A DNA stretch of 64,000 nucleotides from Bedellia somnulentella (GCA_963576735.1 OY755183.1:16449213-16513212); one strand, 5' to 3'. Positions 21,312 to 31,587 are shown, numbered from the stretch's first letter. Program-made: numbers and translations. Notes: a model not told the origin generated them from the sequence alone.

Positions 21312-21734
21312 TCTGTATACTAATCCGCGAAGCGAAAAATGAATAAATCTTTATATATTATTTCTGTAAGCCTCTTTCTTGCCCGGAAGCCTGTGACGCG
21401 ATGAGTTAAGCTAGAAATTTGGTTCAGGTATCGTTTTGTACAGTTCGCGGCCGTGGTGTGCACAAAATTCAGACATCTGATGTAACTGGATTAAGTTAAT
21501 TGTTACAGAATTTCAAAGTTTCGATTTTGGCCCATAGACTTTGCTTGAGTGTCATAAGCGCGCGCAAACTTTAGTCGATCAGAGATGCGCTGTGATTGGT
21601 CAGATTTTTTTCAAACCGGCCAATCAGAAAAATTCACTAGAAATTCAAAAGAGCTGCGCTGTGATTGGTCGGAAAATTTCAAAATAAACCCATCTTATTG
21701 GACGCGACGTAGTCGCGCCGGGGTTACCCACTAG
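21312..21734 (+). mobile_element. non-autonomous Helitron, 423 bp
   Basis: Begins TCTGTATACTAATCCGCG after an A and ends ACCCACTAG before a T, the A/T insertion context of Helitrons. Thirteen bases before the terminal CTAG lies a perfect hairpin CGCGAC-GTA-GTCGCG, the expected 3' stem-loop. The interior holds repeated TGATTGGTC/CCAATCAG motifs and no open frame. The Rep-helicase would be supplied from elsewhere. Confidence 0.75.
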
Positions 21735-21763
21735 TATTTATTAAAAACGCATTGACACGTTGA

Positions 21764-22014
21764 GCTGTGTAGTATTGTGTAATGGCTTGGAAAAGCACTA
21801 ACCCATTTCTTCCGGGGAGAAAAAGAGGCGACTAACGGTATTGGGGCTTTTTAGGGTTTTTGGGTGAAGCGCTCGGAGACCCATCAACAACCTTTATTCC
21901 ACCATCTTTTGGGGAAGCAGTTTCCAAAAGTGGCTGAGGAATTTCTGATTCCCTAGCTCTGCCTACCCCTTCAGGGGATTTCAAGCCGTGAATTTATGTA
22001 GTTTGTATGTATGT
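21764..22014 (+). mobile_element. SINE-C, diverged
   Basis: GCTGTGTAGTATTGTGTAAT, GGGCTTTTTAGGGTTTTTGG and CAGTTTCCAAAAGTGGCTGA, to GTATGTATGTG. It lies 30 bp after the Helitron. Confidence 0.8.
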
Positions 22015-22306
22015 GTTGACCATAGACTATAAAACTTTGCACATTTCTAGTTTATGTACACAAAGAGCGCTAAACACAGTTTTTTACCATTATCATCAAG
22101 TTAACGCGAAATATAGGTTAAGAAATCAATTCGAAGTCATCGCCATTTTTCACTATTCCTGATAACCCAGTAACTTTCGATAAATATTTAGCGATACGAT
22201 TAATTAATAACATTGGTTTACTGACCTAAAATTATCGAATATTAGCTTAGCTTCGCGCGTTTTGGTAAATTGATTCGCTTCTACTAATAACAACATTTAA
22301 CAGATT

Positions 22307-22548
22307 ATGCTGTGTAGCATCGGTTAAGAATAGCACTACCCCAAGGTACCCTACACTACCCTCACTAGGGGTATTGGGGCTTTTTAACAGATTTTTGGGC
22401 GATGCGGTTGGAGACCCATTACCATAAATATTTATTTTACAATCTTTTCCCCACTTAACTTCCAAAAGTGACTGAAGAATTTTCTGATTGTAAGCTCTGG
22501 CTACCTCTTATATGGATTCATAGTCGTGAGCATATGTATTTATGTATG
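22307..22548 (+). mobile_element. SINE-C with target-site duplication
   Basis: TTAACAGAT at 22297-22305 and 22549-22557 flank a copy running from ATGCTGTGTAGCATCGG to TATTTATGTATG. The 5' part has lost about 15 bp around CTACACTACCC. Confidence 0.85.
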
Positions 22549-22665
22549 TTAACAGATCTTGACTATTCATATACCCTAGAAATGTTACCTAGGTGTACAT
22601 AGTACTGAGTACCGATGCGGCTAGATAAGTTCTATAAAAAGTAAAAGTTCTAACAAAGTCTAAAG

Positions 22666-22866
22666 TTTAATGTTTTTTTGACATGAATTCCTCATGTGGG
22701 GATTATTACTCATAAATAAAAGATGTTATTAAAGGAAAGAAAAATTTCGACACTGGCGGGGTTCGAACCCCGCCAGTGTCGAAATTTTTCTTTCCTTTAA
22801 TAACATCTTTTATTTATGAGTAATAATCCCCACATGAGGAATTCATGTCAAAAAACATTAAATTAA
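22666..22866. mobile_element. T-element palindrome, about 100-bp arms without spacer
   Basis: The two arms are near-perfect reverse complements; the only difference seen in the core is one base in a T/A run. The centre lies between 22764 and 22765, inside GGGGTTCGAACCCC, the self-complementary T-arm of the T-element tRNA. Each arm holds the acceptor-strand piece CGACACTGGCGGGG, AAAGGAAAGAAAAATTTC, the tail block with CTCATGTGGGGATTATTACT, and the terminus near TTTAATG. A transcript would fold into one long hairpin. Confidence 0.9.
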
Positions 22867-22888
22867 CTTGGCTAAAATTTAATATCAC

Positions 22889-23025
22889 GTCTACATACAT
22901 ACATATACACATTGCTAAAAATCCCAAAAAGGGGTAGCCAGAGCTTTAGAGGTAGAAACTCTTCAGCCACATTTGGAGTTGACAGGGAACAAGATGGTAG
23001 AAATAAAGTATTGTTGGTAATGGGT
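22889..23025 (-). mobile_element. SINE-C 3' half, reverse
   Basis: TACATACATACATATACACA, AAAAAGGGGTAGCCAGAGCT, CAGCCACATTTGGAGTTGAC and GTAATGGGT. It belongs to the subgroup with TTTAGAGGTAGAAACTC. Confidence 0.8.
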
Positions 23026-24405
23026 GGTGGAATTTCTTCTTTTAATAGCATAATCACACTCCGTGGGTGTAAAAAAACTTTGGTAGCTTACTGGAAAAAT
23101 CACTGCTTCTTCTTCAGGAGACGGAAGTTCATTCATATCGTGGCATAGTTAGTCGGGCATAAAAAACACGATTATACCACCGATACGGTATTGAAGTCAA
23201 AACCATACAATATTGAAGGTACTTCGAGATACTATATAAATTCCAGAGAGAGATAACCAGAGCGCTAATAATGAAAAATTCCGCAGCCACTTTTAAAAGT
23301 AAAGTGAAAAAAAGAGATTGTAAAAAAAGAGGCGGTACCTATTTATTAAACATGAATAAAAAGATTTTTAAAATAATCTGAAATGCTAAAACAAATAAAT
23401 ATTTTTATAAAAAATAAACCAAAGCAGACATCGAACCGAACAAGCAACTTTTCCTAATCAATTTCACGGTAATCTTTATAAGTGAAGTTCAGGTGTGATA
23501 TTTTCTTAAGTGAAAATAAAAGCTCCATAACCATTAGCTATCTCACAAATTCAATATCGGTTACCTTGCCCGCCTAGCTTAAATATACGCAGCCTTATTC
23601 TGTTCAACATTTATGTTCCCATCACCAACAACCTTTTATTTTACCATCTTTTCCCCACACGACTTTCCAAAAGTGGCTGAGGAATTTCTAATTCCTTTCC
23701 TTATAACCTTAAGGAATCTGTTTTTTGCTTTTTGGTTGAAAATAGTTAGTATAAATTTTAAACTTTTTGTTTTAACTTACACCTTTTAGATAAAATATCG
23801 ACTTTAACGCCTTGTATGTATTTATTTGTTCATTTTTTTAATTTCTACATTTATCATGGCAAAATAATTATAGCCTGCATTAAAAGGGTTCTCCTTACGT
23901 TTAGTTGCATTGAATTAGTTTGGTTACTATCTCACACATTCACTTAAAAATTATCATTTTTTCTACCTTCATTTAGATTATCTTAGATTTTTCGCAAAGA
24001 CTATTTCACAATTACTCAAAAGCTCCATTCAGTCACTGTAGGAGTGTGAATTGAATTCCTCATATTTTTTTTTATCCAGAATCGGCCAAAGTATTACGAA
24101 AGTCGCAATAAATATGAGTGTCTATGTAATAAATATTCCGGGGTGGTATTAAGTGTGATATAAGTTGAATTAATTGTAGGATGAAGTTACAAGTTGACGG
24201 GCTCTGTACTTTATTACTTGTAAGGCGGGATTATACTTGTCCCCTGTTTACTTTATGGTGAGCGAAAAATTGTTTCTCAATGTCTACTTAAATATTCATC
24301 AAATACTTAAGGTTTCTGCGTCTGAGAAATTAGTCGTAGTTTTAGTTATATTTTACATGTTTTACAGTCCTAGTTAGTTTTTTAGTTATTTTTTATTTAA
24401 GACAT
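23026..24405. other. unique intron DNA with two SINE-C remnants
   Basis: 23230-23325 is a worn reverse SINE-C 3' half (GATAACCAGAGCGCTAATAA, CCGCAGCCACTTTTAAAAG). 23610-23700 is a forward fragment (CCCATCACCAACAACC, CCAAAAGTGGCTGAGG). The remainder is AT-rich and unrecognised. Confidence 0.55.
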
Positions 24406-24408
24406 ATT

Positions 24409-24556
24409 TATAGTGTCGGTTTAGAATAGCACTAACCCAGTACTACCCGTGGGTGTTGTAAGAGGCTACGGCTTTCGAGCTGTTTATTTTATTGTTCAGC
24501 GATTTTGCTTGAGACCTTTTTTACAATCTCTTCCCACTCAACTTCTTAATTGGCTG
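24409..24556 (+). mobile_element. SINE-C 5' half, diverged
   Basis: ATAGTGTCGGTTTAGAATAG, CCCGTGGGTGTTGTAAGAGG and CTCAACTTCTTAATTGGCTG. It forms a loose inverted pair with the reverse copy that starts at 24636. Confidence 0.7.
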
Positions 24557-24635
24557 AGGAAGAGGTACAGAATTGCAAGTTTCGAAAATTTTTCAGTTAG
24601 CATGGTCACCGAAGGACATAATCCCGCTTTCAAAA

Positions 24636-24880
24636 ACATACATACATATACTCACGGCTGTAAATCCCTAGATAGGGTAGCCAGAGCTAAGGAATTAGAA
24701 ATTCCTTAGCCACTTTTGAAAAGTTAAGTGGGAAAAAGATGGTAAAATAAAGATTGTTGGTGATGGGTCTCCAGCCTCATCGCCCAGAAATCCCTTAAAA
24801 GCCCCAATACCGTTAGTCGCCTCTTACGTACACCCACCGGAAGAAATGGGGTAGTGCTATTCTAAGCCGACACTACACAA
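24636..24880 (-). mobile_element. SINE-C, full length, reverse
   Basis: ACATACATACATATACTCAC to AAGCCGACACTACACA, with all blocks present, including GTACACCCACCGGAAG. Confidence 0.9.
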
Positions 24881-25790
24881 TATTTCAAAAACAATGTTAT
24901 AACACGCAATTAAAATAACCGAAAGTCAATAGTTATTTTAATTATAATGAGGTATAGAAGTATATTAGTAGAATAAAACTGCTTCAATGCAGACAATTCA
25001 AACTACTACTACAAATTGATGAGAACCCCTCCTCCTATTTACCTCAATGAAAAGGTTACAGTCGAACCCTGACCAGCGTGAGGTAATCAACCACATACCG
25101 TTCTAAGTACAAGTTGGCAGATCAGTATCTTACTTCCAAATACAGACACCACGTTTACTATCGTTGGGGATATCTGGAGACTGATTCTGCTGGAATGTGA
25201 AAATGAATGATATCAATGTTGATACGTACATAATTACTCCAGGCTATAAATCCCAAACAGAGTAAACCGGAGGCTCAGAATCCGATATTCCTCAGACACC
25301 TTTAAAGGTGCCGTGTAGTGTCGGCTTAGAATGTCACTACCCCTTTCTATCCACGGGTGTCATAAGTGGCGACTAAGGTTATACGGCAGTACACGGCATA
25401 TTTGTATCTTTTTTTATTCCATTGGTTGCAATTGGGTCCGCACCCATTATTTATTCAATTATCCATTTATAAAACGATCTCAGCAGAATTAGCACCCGAG
25501 ACTTCTCACCTGTCCGTTACTTTGAAGCTTCATTCGTTGACATAAGTAATGAGCCGATTGCCAACGCTAATTAATAAGTTTACGCACAATTAAGAACACG
25601 ATAAAAACTTATTATTTAACTTAGGATTTGTTACATTCATTAGTTATGCAATAATCTCATGACCCCGATGTTTAATGAGCGAAGTTGAAGCACATAGGTG
25701 CATGAGCTTTCTGATTGTGAAAGAATATTCATGATTGGTTAAGTATTTCGTATGATTAGCCCTTGCAAACAAACAATCAGTGCATACAAT
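24881..25790. other. unique DNA with two SINE-C fragments back to back
   Basis: 25228-25310 is a worn reverse 3' half (CCAGGCTATAAATCCCAAAC, CTCAGACACCTTTAAAGG). 25312-25388 is a forward 5' fragment (GCCGTGTAGTGTCGGCTTAG to GACTAAGGTTATACGG). The rest is unrecognised. Confidence 0.55.
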
Positions 25791-25791
25791 T

Positions 25792-25868
25792 ATACATACA
25801 TGTACTCTCAGCCATAAATCCCAAAAAGGGTAGTCAGAGCTTCAGAGCTAGAAACTCCTCAGCCACAG
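25792..25868 (-). mobile_element. SINE-C 3' end fragment, reverse
   Basis: ACATACATGTACTCTCAGCC, AAAAAGGGTAGTCAGAGCTT and AACTCCTCAGCCAC. Confidence 0.75.
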
Positions 25869-26365
25869 TATGATTCGTCTTCTATACTAAGCCCGGGGCG
25901 GCAGCGCGTGATCATGTGTTAATTCCTTTACTTAGTCGGAGATTAAAACACAGGGCTAGATAAAATAAAGTACAAAAAAACAAATCATTTCAATGTTGAA
26001 ACGAAAATATTCACGGACAACACAGCAAACAATTTCCCTCACCAATCCTTAGGAAAATTAAACATATTTATCTAACAAGGCAGAGACAACCTTTAGATCC
26101 AAGGCTTATTTCACAACATAAGCTACCACTAAGTAGTACTCACTCATGACGTGAAACTCGGAATCCAATATGGCGGAAATTATTGTTTTGACAGACCGTC
26201 TCAGGCTCTGGCGAAATAAAGCCAGCCATAATTAAATATCTTTGTAATGCTTAAGGAAACATGTACCGTTTATGAATTCTATTCTGACATATTAAAAGCA
26301 TTTAAGTTAAAATTCAAGAGGCATTTTCGAATGTTTTTTTTTATAAACTTAAATATAGGCAACCG
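25869..26365. other. no recognised feature
   Basis: Intron-like DNA with one short GC-rich spot (CCCGGGGCGGCAGCGCG near 25892). No gene or repeat recognised. Confidence 0.45.
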
Positions 26366-26682
26366 TAATAGCTCAGTGTGGGTAGAACACCACTTATCGT
26401 GTAGACGATGAAGGTTCAAATCCCGGGTCGGGCCTTCAGTCATATTTGTGGGTGATTTATCGTGGTTGTTAAGGGAGACGGAAAACATCGGGAGGAAGCC
26501 CACCTAAGTTGTACTTTGTCATGTGACAGTGTATTCGTACAAAATGATCGCCCTTTTACGAGCGTACACTTTCCAAGCAAAACGTGGGTACTCTAAACAC
26601 CACTGGTGACAATGTTACTTGATGATTAGAAGTATTAGTACCTCTGCCAATCCCTCCGAGGAAATACGGAGTGATGGTTTGA
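26366..26682 (+). mobile_element. SINE-A
   Basis: GTAATAGCTCAGTGTGGGTA (A-box region), GTTCAAATCCCGGGTCGGGC (B-box region), GGAAAACATCGGGAGGAAGC and AGCAAAACGTGGGTACTC, ending GGAGTGATGGTTTGAG. Confidence 0.85.
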
Positions 26683-26986
26683 GTTATTTTTTGATTGAGT
26701 TTTGGGCTCAAGTTTAAATTTTTTATACCGTATCACTGTTGTTTATCCAAATAAATAAATAAAAAAAAAACCAGTGTAAACCTAAAAAAACGATGTCCAA
26801 AATTTCGGCTATCTAACCTCATCAGCCATTTTTTAATTAGGTTGACTGGGTATATGTAAATATTGTATAAGGTGTTCACATTCTCCGGCCAGAACTACCA
26901 ACAATCAAAGAAATAAATGGGATACTACCCTTCGTATTGAACCAATATAATGGAAATCAAGCCCAGCAAAATATCGATGTAATGAA

Positions 26987-27267
26987 TAATTAAAGAATAA
27001 ATAAAGGAAAGAAAAATTTCGACACAGGCGGGGATCGAACCCGCGACCTCGGGTAAACGCCCCGACGCTCTGCCAACTGAGCTACCGTGTCAATTGGCTG
27101 CCAGTGCGAAATTCTTCTATCCTTTATTCCTTTTACACGTTTAAGTAGTGTTTGCGTTTCCTACCTCCGAATTATTACTAATTCGAAAGGCCACTTGTCT
27201 ACCTTTTCAGATAGAATGCAAATGTCCTTTTGTCCAAAAAAAGGTTTTCATGAACAAAAAGATTTAA
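26987..27267 (-). mobile_element. T-element copy, reverse, with an inverted tail end
   Basis: Read on the minus strand it matches the 310-bp unit of the 840-2237 array from GAATGCAAATG's complement through the tRNA-like part to AAATTTTTCTTTCCTTTATT. Its right end (GGTTTTCATGAACAAAAAG, ATTTAAAT) is in the opposite orientation to its body, so both ends are tail sequence in inverted order. Confidence 0.85.
27021..27091 (-). tRNA. tRNA-like gene (T-element)
   Basis: Minus-strand copy identical over the cloverleaf to the four at 1168-2168 (acceptor GACACGG/CTGTGTC, loop GCGTTTA). Downstream on its strand is AAATTTTTC, again a pol III stop. Confidence 0.55.
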
Positions 27268-27281
27268 ATCGATGTAATGAA

Positions 27282-27523
27282 TTTAATGTTTTTTTTGACA
27301 TGAATTCCTCACGTGGGGATTATTACTCATAAATAAAAGATGTTATTAAAGGAAAGAAAACTACTTGAACGTGTAAAAAAGAAACAAAGGATAGAGAAAT
27401 TTCGCGCTGGATGCCAACTGACACTGTAGCTCAGTTGGCAGAGCGACGGGGGCGTATACCCGAAGGTCGCGGGTTCGAACCCCGCCAGTGTCGAAATTTT
27501 TCTTTCCTTTAATAACATCTTTT
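27282..27523 (+). mobile_element. T-element copy, forward, with inverted 5' tail
   Basis: 27282-27360 is the complement of a T-element tail (TTTAATG, TTTGACATGAATTCCTC, GTGGGGATTATTACTC), the same subtype as the palindrome at 22666. It joins abruptly to the forward body at CTACTTGAACGTG. The forward tail is cut short at AATAACATCTTTT. Confidence 0.85.
27420..27492 (+). tRNA. tRNA-like gene, second subtype (T-element)
   Basis: Acceptor GACACTG/CAGTGTC is fully paired: the sixth pair is T-A here and G-T in the first subtype, a compensatory difference. The D-arm and T-arm (GCGGG-TTCGAAC-CCCGC) are intact. The anticodon arm has an extra G and a mismatch at its base (ACGGG/CCCGA, 8-base loop GGCGTATA), so a decoding role is unlikely. 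A T5 run follows. Confidence 0.5.
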
Positions 27524-27537
27524 ATCGATGTAATGAA

Positions 27538-27775
27538 GCCTAACGTGCCTATTGCTGTAAATTATGGTATCCAATTCCTAGAAAGGTAATCTCCTATATT
27601 CAGTAAACATTAACTGGTCTTTGGTTCAGTCGACAATATTGTTCATGATGTGACTTATCAGTAAAATTTATGTTCAGACGTTCAGACAGTTAAGTTTATG
27701 TTATTGTACCTCTAAAAATCTTTCTCCTAAAAAGTCAAAGTTTGGATGGATTGTCAGCAATTCAAAATATTCCTA
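27538..27775. other. no recognised feature
   Basis: Short unique AT-rich stretch. Confidence 0.4.
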
Positions 27776-27920
27776 TACACATACATACATACATATACTC
27801 AGGGCTATAATTCCCTAGAAGGGGTAGCCAGAGCTAACGAATTAAGATTTTTATTTTTATAGTTTTTTTTTTATTATTTTTAAAGGTGGCTGAGGAATTT
27901 CTAATTCCTTAGCTCTGGCT
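27776..27920 (-). mobile_element. SINE-C 3' end with inverted partner
   Basis: Reverse tail and end (CATACATACATATACTCAGG, GGGGTAGCCAGAGCTAACGA), an AT-rich spacer, then the forward GGTGGCTGAGGAATTTCTAA and TTCCTTAGCTCTGGCTAA at 27882-27920. The result is a small fold-back. Confidence 0.7.
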
Positions 27921-28750
27921 AATATTCTTATAATAAAAAGCAACAAGCCTAAACGATAACACTGCATCAAAAGTCCTTATAAATTTTTTGCCACAGTACA
28001 TGAAATACATTGCTAGACCTGAATAATTCTAAAGACTCTTCTTATATGACTCGTAACAATTTCTGTACACTGAAATCTTGGAAGGCGCGATATACAACAA
28101 AAAGGCACATTAAGTTAATGTCGTGTACTAATTGCATACTATTTGTCCCTGATGTAAACATACAAAGAATAGGGTCGAGTGTGGGTACACAATGCTCTGC
28201 ATTATTCCTTCATAATGATTAACCATCAGCGTTATACCAAAGAGGTTTCTTGTTTATGTATGTAATTCATCGTGAACAAATTATTATTTTTTTTAATCAC
28301 ATAACCACATGCCTGCAATCGTTTTTAGGCGCTACGTCCAGCCAGCTGTTAAATCTGAAAAAAGATATAAAAGAAACATAAATTAGATAAACACTCGTAA
28401 TCCCTGTAAAAAGAGAACGTATGTTTGAGTGTATCCTCTTTGAGTGAGTGCTGTCATATTGCCAACAAAGATAAACCGGCTAACCGGCCAACCGGCCAAA
28501 CAGTTCTTATCTCGGCGCCATTCTACGCTTTTGGAGGGAAAAAAATACCACAAGAGTCTATTTTCTACACCAGTTTTTTGGCGCACTCACTTATCTCACG
28601 TATCTTTACGTGTTTTAGTTTGCAGATTGCTACGTTTTAATGTTGTTTTCTTATTGTTTCTGGTTGCATAAACTATTCTCATTGTCATAATGTAACTTTT
28701 GAACTATAAAATCATTATTACATCGTTTGTGATTTACCGCCTTTTTTAAA
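27921..28750. other. no recognised feature
   Basis: Intron-like DNA. CCGGCTAACCGGCCAACCGG near 28478 is a short CCGG-rich repeat. Overlapping open frames (28383-28671) on both strands show no motif. Confidence 0.4.
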
Positions 28751-29001
28751 TCTACATACATACATACATATACTCACGGCTATAAATCCCTAGATGGGGT
28801 AGCCAGAGCTAAGGAATTAGAAATTCCGCAGCCACTTTTGGAAAGTTTAGTGGGGAAAAGATGGTAAAATAAAGGTTGTTGGTGATGGGTCTCATACCTC
28901 ATCGCCCAAAAATCCCTTAGAAGCCCCATTACCGTTAGTCGCCTCTTACGTACACCCACCGGAAGAATTGGGGTAGTGCTATTCTAAGCCGACACTACAC
29001 A
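28751..29001 (-). mobile_element. SINE-C, full length, reverse
   Basis: TACATACATACATATACTCA to AGCCGACACTACACAGC, well preserved. Confidence 0.9.
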
Positions 29002-29589
29002 GCTTTTGAAATCTAGTACATACTAAGTAAAAAATATCTTGCAAAACTCAATTGAAAAGAAACATCGATAAATAACATTCATACGTTGCAAATCGCTTCA
29101 AAACAACAATACGGCTATTAACTCGTCATCAGCTGTACTCCAAATGACATTAACGACAGATCCCATACAAACACATCAGCAGTACTCACATAGTGTCATT
29201 GACTAGTCATCAGTCCCTGGCACTGCTCCAAAAACTGGGAGCAACCACTGCAATTAGGAACTTTAATTTAAATTAGAGAGAGTAATTCCAAAGTTTTCAC
29301 ACTAAAAGTTGGATGGGACACATTGTTGCGTTACATACAAGTATTTTATTTCGGGGAAGTTTGGTTGTTAATTTAGTTAGGAGACGCGCGGTCGCCATTA
29401 TGTAATCACATTTGGATGGGACTTGAATTGGTTTATTGCGAGACACATACATATACATTACATGCATAATTATTTATTTATATATTTAACTAAAGTACAC
29501 CAGCAGTTAACACAACAAACATAATAGTTGTTAATTTTACATTATTAAAAAAATTGTTGCGAAAACCATTAAAGGCAACATATATATTA
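29002..29589. other. no recognised feature
   Basis: Intron-like unique DNA. Confidence 0.4.
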
Positions 29590-29835
29590 CATACAAATGA
29601 TCACGGCTATAAATCCTTAAAAGGGGTAGCCAGAGCTTCAGAGCTAGATACTCTACAAACCACATCTGGAAGTTGATAGGGGACAAGGAGGCTGATTACG
29701 TATCTTTAGCGACAGCAATTGTGTCGCAAGTTGCAAAATTATCGCTGTCAAAAGTGTCAAGAACGTCGCCGTGTAAGAACGTACACCCATCGGAAGAAAT
29801 GGGGTAGTGCTATTCTAAGACGACACTACACACTA
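29590..29835 (-). mobile_element. SINE-C, reverse, with replaced centre
   Basis: The outer parts are family sequence (CACGGCTATAAATCCTTAAA and GAAGAAATGGGGTAGTGCTA). The middle (about 29692-29780, GCTGATTACGTATCTTTAGC, CGCAAGTTGCAAAATTATCG, GTCAAAAGTGTCAAGAACG) is unrelated and takes the place of about 90 bp of SINE-C. Confidence 0.75.
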
Positions 29836-30151
29836 TATAGTCAAATAAGTCAAACATATGAAAATAATTAACTTTAAAATTACTTGTCACAAAATATTTG
29901 TACAGCCTAGAAATTGCCTAGAAAGTGCCGGTCTCTGGTGAAGATAAGATTTATTATCCTATAAATACAGGTTTTATCAAATGTTACAGCGCTTAGCTTG
30001 CCGAACACACTGCTAGTTAATTTTAATGATTCTTTACCAATGTTGCAAGCTATTTTGCATTCATGATCAATATTATGATTTTATAACCACTAATAGTGTG
30101 CTTCTAGACGTTCATTAAAAATATAGTGTTTACCTGACTGTAAATAAATGC
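29836..30151. other. no recognised feature
   Basis: Intron-like unique DNA. Confidence 0.4.
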
Positions 30152-30683
30152 ATACATACATACATATACTCAAGGCGTTAAAGCCCAAAAAGGGGTAGCC
30201 AGAGCTTCAGAGCTAGATACTCTACAACCACATTTGGAAGTTGATAGGGGACAAGATGGTAGAAATAAAGTATTGTTGGTGGCGGATTTCCAACCGCATC
30301 GCCCAAAAAACATACATACATACATACATATACTCACGGCTATAAATCCCTAGAAGGGGTAGCCAGAGCTAAGGAATTAGAAATTCCTCAGCCACATTTG
30401 GAAAATTGAGTGGGGAAAGGATGGTAAAGTAAAGGTTTTTGGTGATGTCTCCAGCCGCATCGCCCAAAAATCCCTTAAAAGCCCCAATACCGTTAGTCGC
30501 CTCTTACGTACACCCATCGGTAGAAACGGGGTAGTGCTATTCTAAGCCGACACTACACGGCAAAAAACCCCTTTGCCGTGTAGTGCCCAAAAACCCGTTT
30601 AAAAAACCCTATACCCTTAGTCGCATCTTACGACACCGGTGGGTAGAAAGGAGTAGTGATATTTTTACCCAGCGTTACATGGC
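30152..30683 (-). mobile_element. cluster of three reverse SINE-C copies
   Basis: 30152-30305 is a 3' half of the CTAGATACTCTACAACC subgroup, cut at GCATCGCCCAAAAA. 30306-30560 is a full copy ending CCGACACTACACGGC. 30575-30683 is a 5' piece (GCCGTGTAGTGCCCAAAAAC, GGTGGGTAGAAAGGAGTAG). The members come from different subgroups, so this is repeated insertion rather than simple duplication. Confidence 0.8.
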
Positions 30684-30983
30684 AAACCATATCTACTGAG
30701 GTATCAACCATTAACGCGTCCTTCTGAAGCTCGATGAATAAATTTTACATTGTTATTTCAGCGAATAGAATTCTCCGCTGGCAATAAGGTCCCTCAAAGA
30801 TAAGGACTAACAATTCAAGCACCGCCCGCATCTATCAGATTCCTGGAACGTTACAGATATAGTAACTTAATCATATTTTTCAATAACAGAGTCATTTAAT
30901 TGCTTTACACTAAAATACATCAAAGCTAAACTTTTTGTCTAAACAACGACTATCACCACTCTAATATATTTGTAGTGAATTGT

Positions 30984-31306
30984 AGGTGTGTGAATTGTAG
31001 TGAAATCCTGGGTCGGGCCTACACCAATTTGTCTTTTCTGGACATATGTGTGGTTAATTATCATGGTTGTTAAAGGTGAGAGACAACATCGTGAGGAAAC
31101 CCCCATGGCTGAGTTGTACTTAGTTATGTACGGATACTACAACTACTCGTACAAAAACGGCGATAGGCCTTTCCTTTATCACGTGAGTACACTGTACGAG
31201 CAAAACGATGGTACTCTAAACACCAGGTGACAATGTCACGTGATGTTCAGAAGTATTAGTACCTCTGCCAAGTTCTACGGGGATATACTGCGTGAACGTT
31301 TGAGTT
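30984..31306 (+). mobile_element. SINE-A, 5'-truncated
   Basis: Begins near GTGTGAATTGTAGTGAAATC and contains CCTGGGTCGGGCCTACACCA, GACAACATCGTGAGGAAACC, ACAAAAACGGCGATAGGCC and GTCACGTGATGTTCAGAAG, ending TGCGTGAACGTTTGAG. Confidence 0.85.
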
Positions 31307-31334
31307 TATAATGTAATCATATCTTTATTACAAG

Positions 31335-31587
31335 AATACATACATACATACATACACTCACGGTTATAAATCCCTAGAAGGGGTAGCCAGAGCTAACGAG
31401 TTAGAAATTCCTCAGCCACTTTTGGAAGTTGCGTGGGGAAAAGATGGTAAAATAAAGGTTGTTGGTGATGGGTCTCCAACCGCATCGCCCAAAAATCCCT
31501 TAAAAAGCCCCAATACCGTTAGTCGTCTCTTACGTACACCCACCGGAAGAAAAGGGGTAGTGCTATTCTAAGCCAACACTACACAGC
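31335..31587 (-). mobile_element. SINE-C, full length, reverse
   Basis: ATACATACATACATACACTC to AGCCAACACTACACAGC. Confidence 0.9.

Larger units (their letters stand above)
26973..27537. repeat. 14-bp target sequence present three times around two T-elements
   Basis: ATCGATGTAATGAA occurs at 26973-26986, 27268-27281 and 27524-27537. Each of the two T-elements in between is therefore bounded by the same duplicated target, and the middle copy is shared. Confidence 0.9.
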
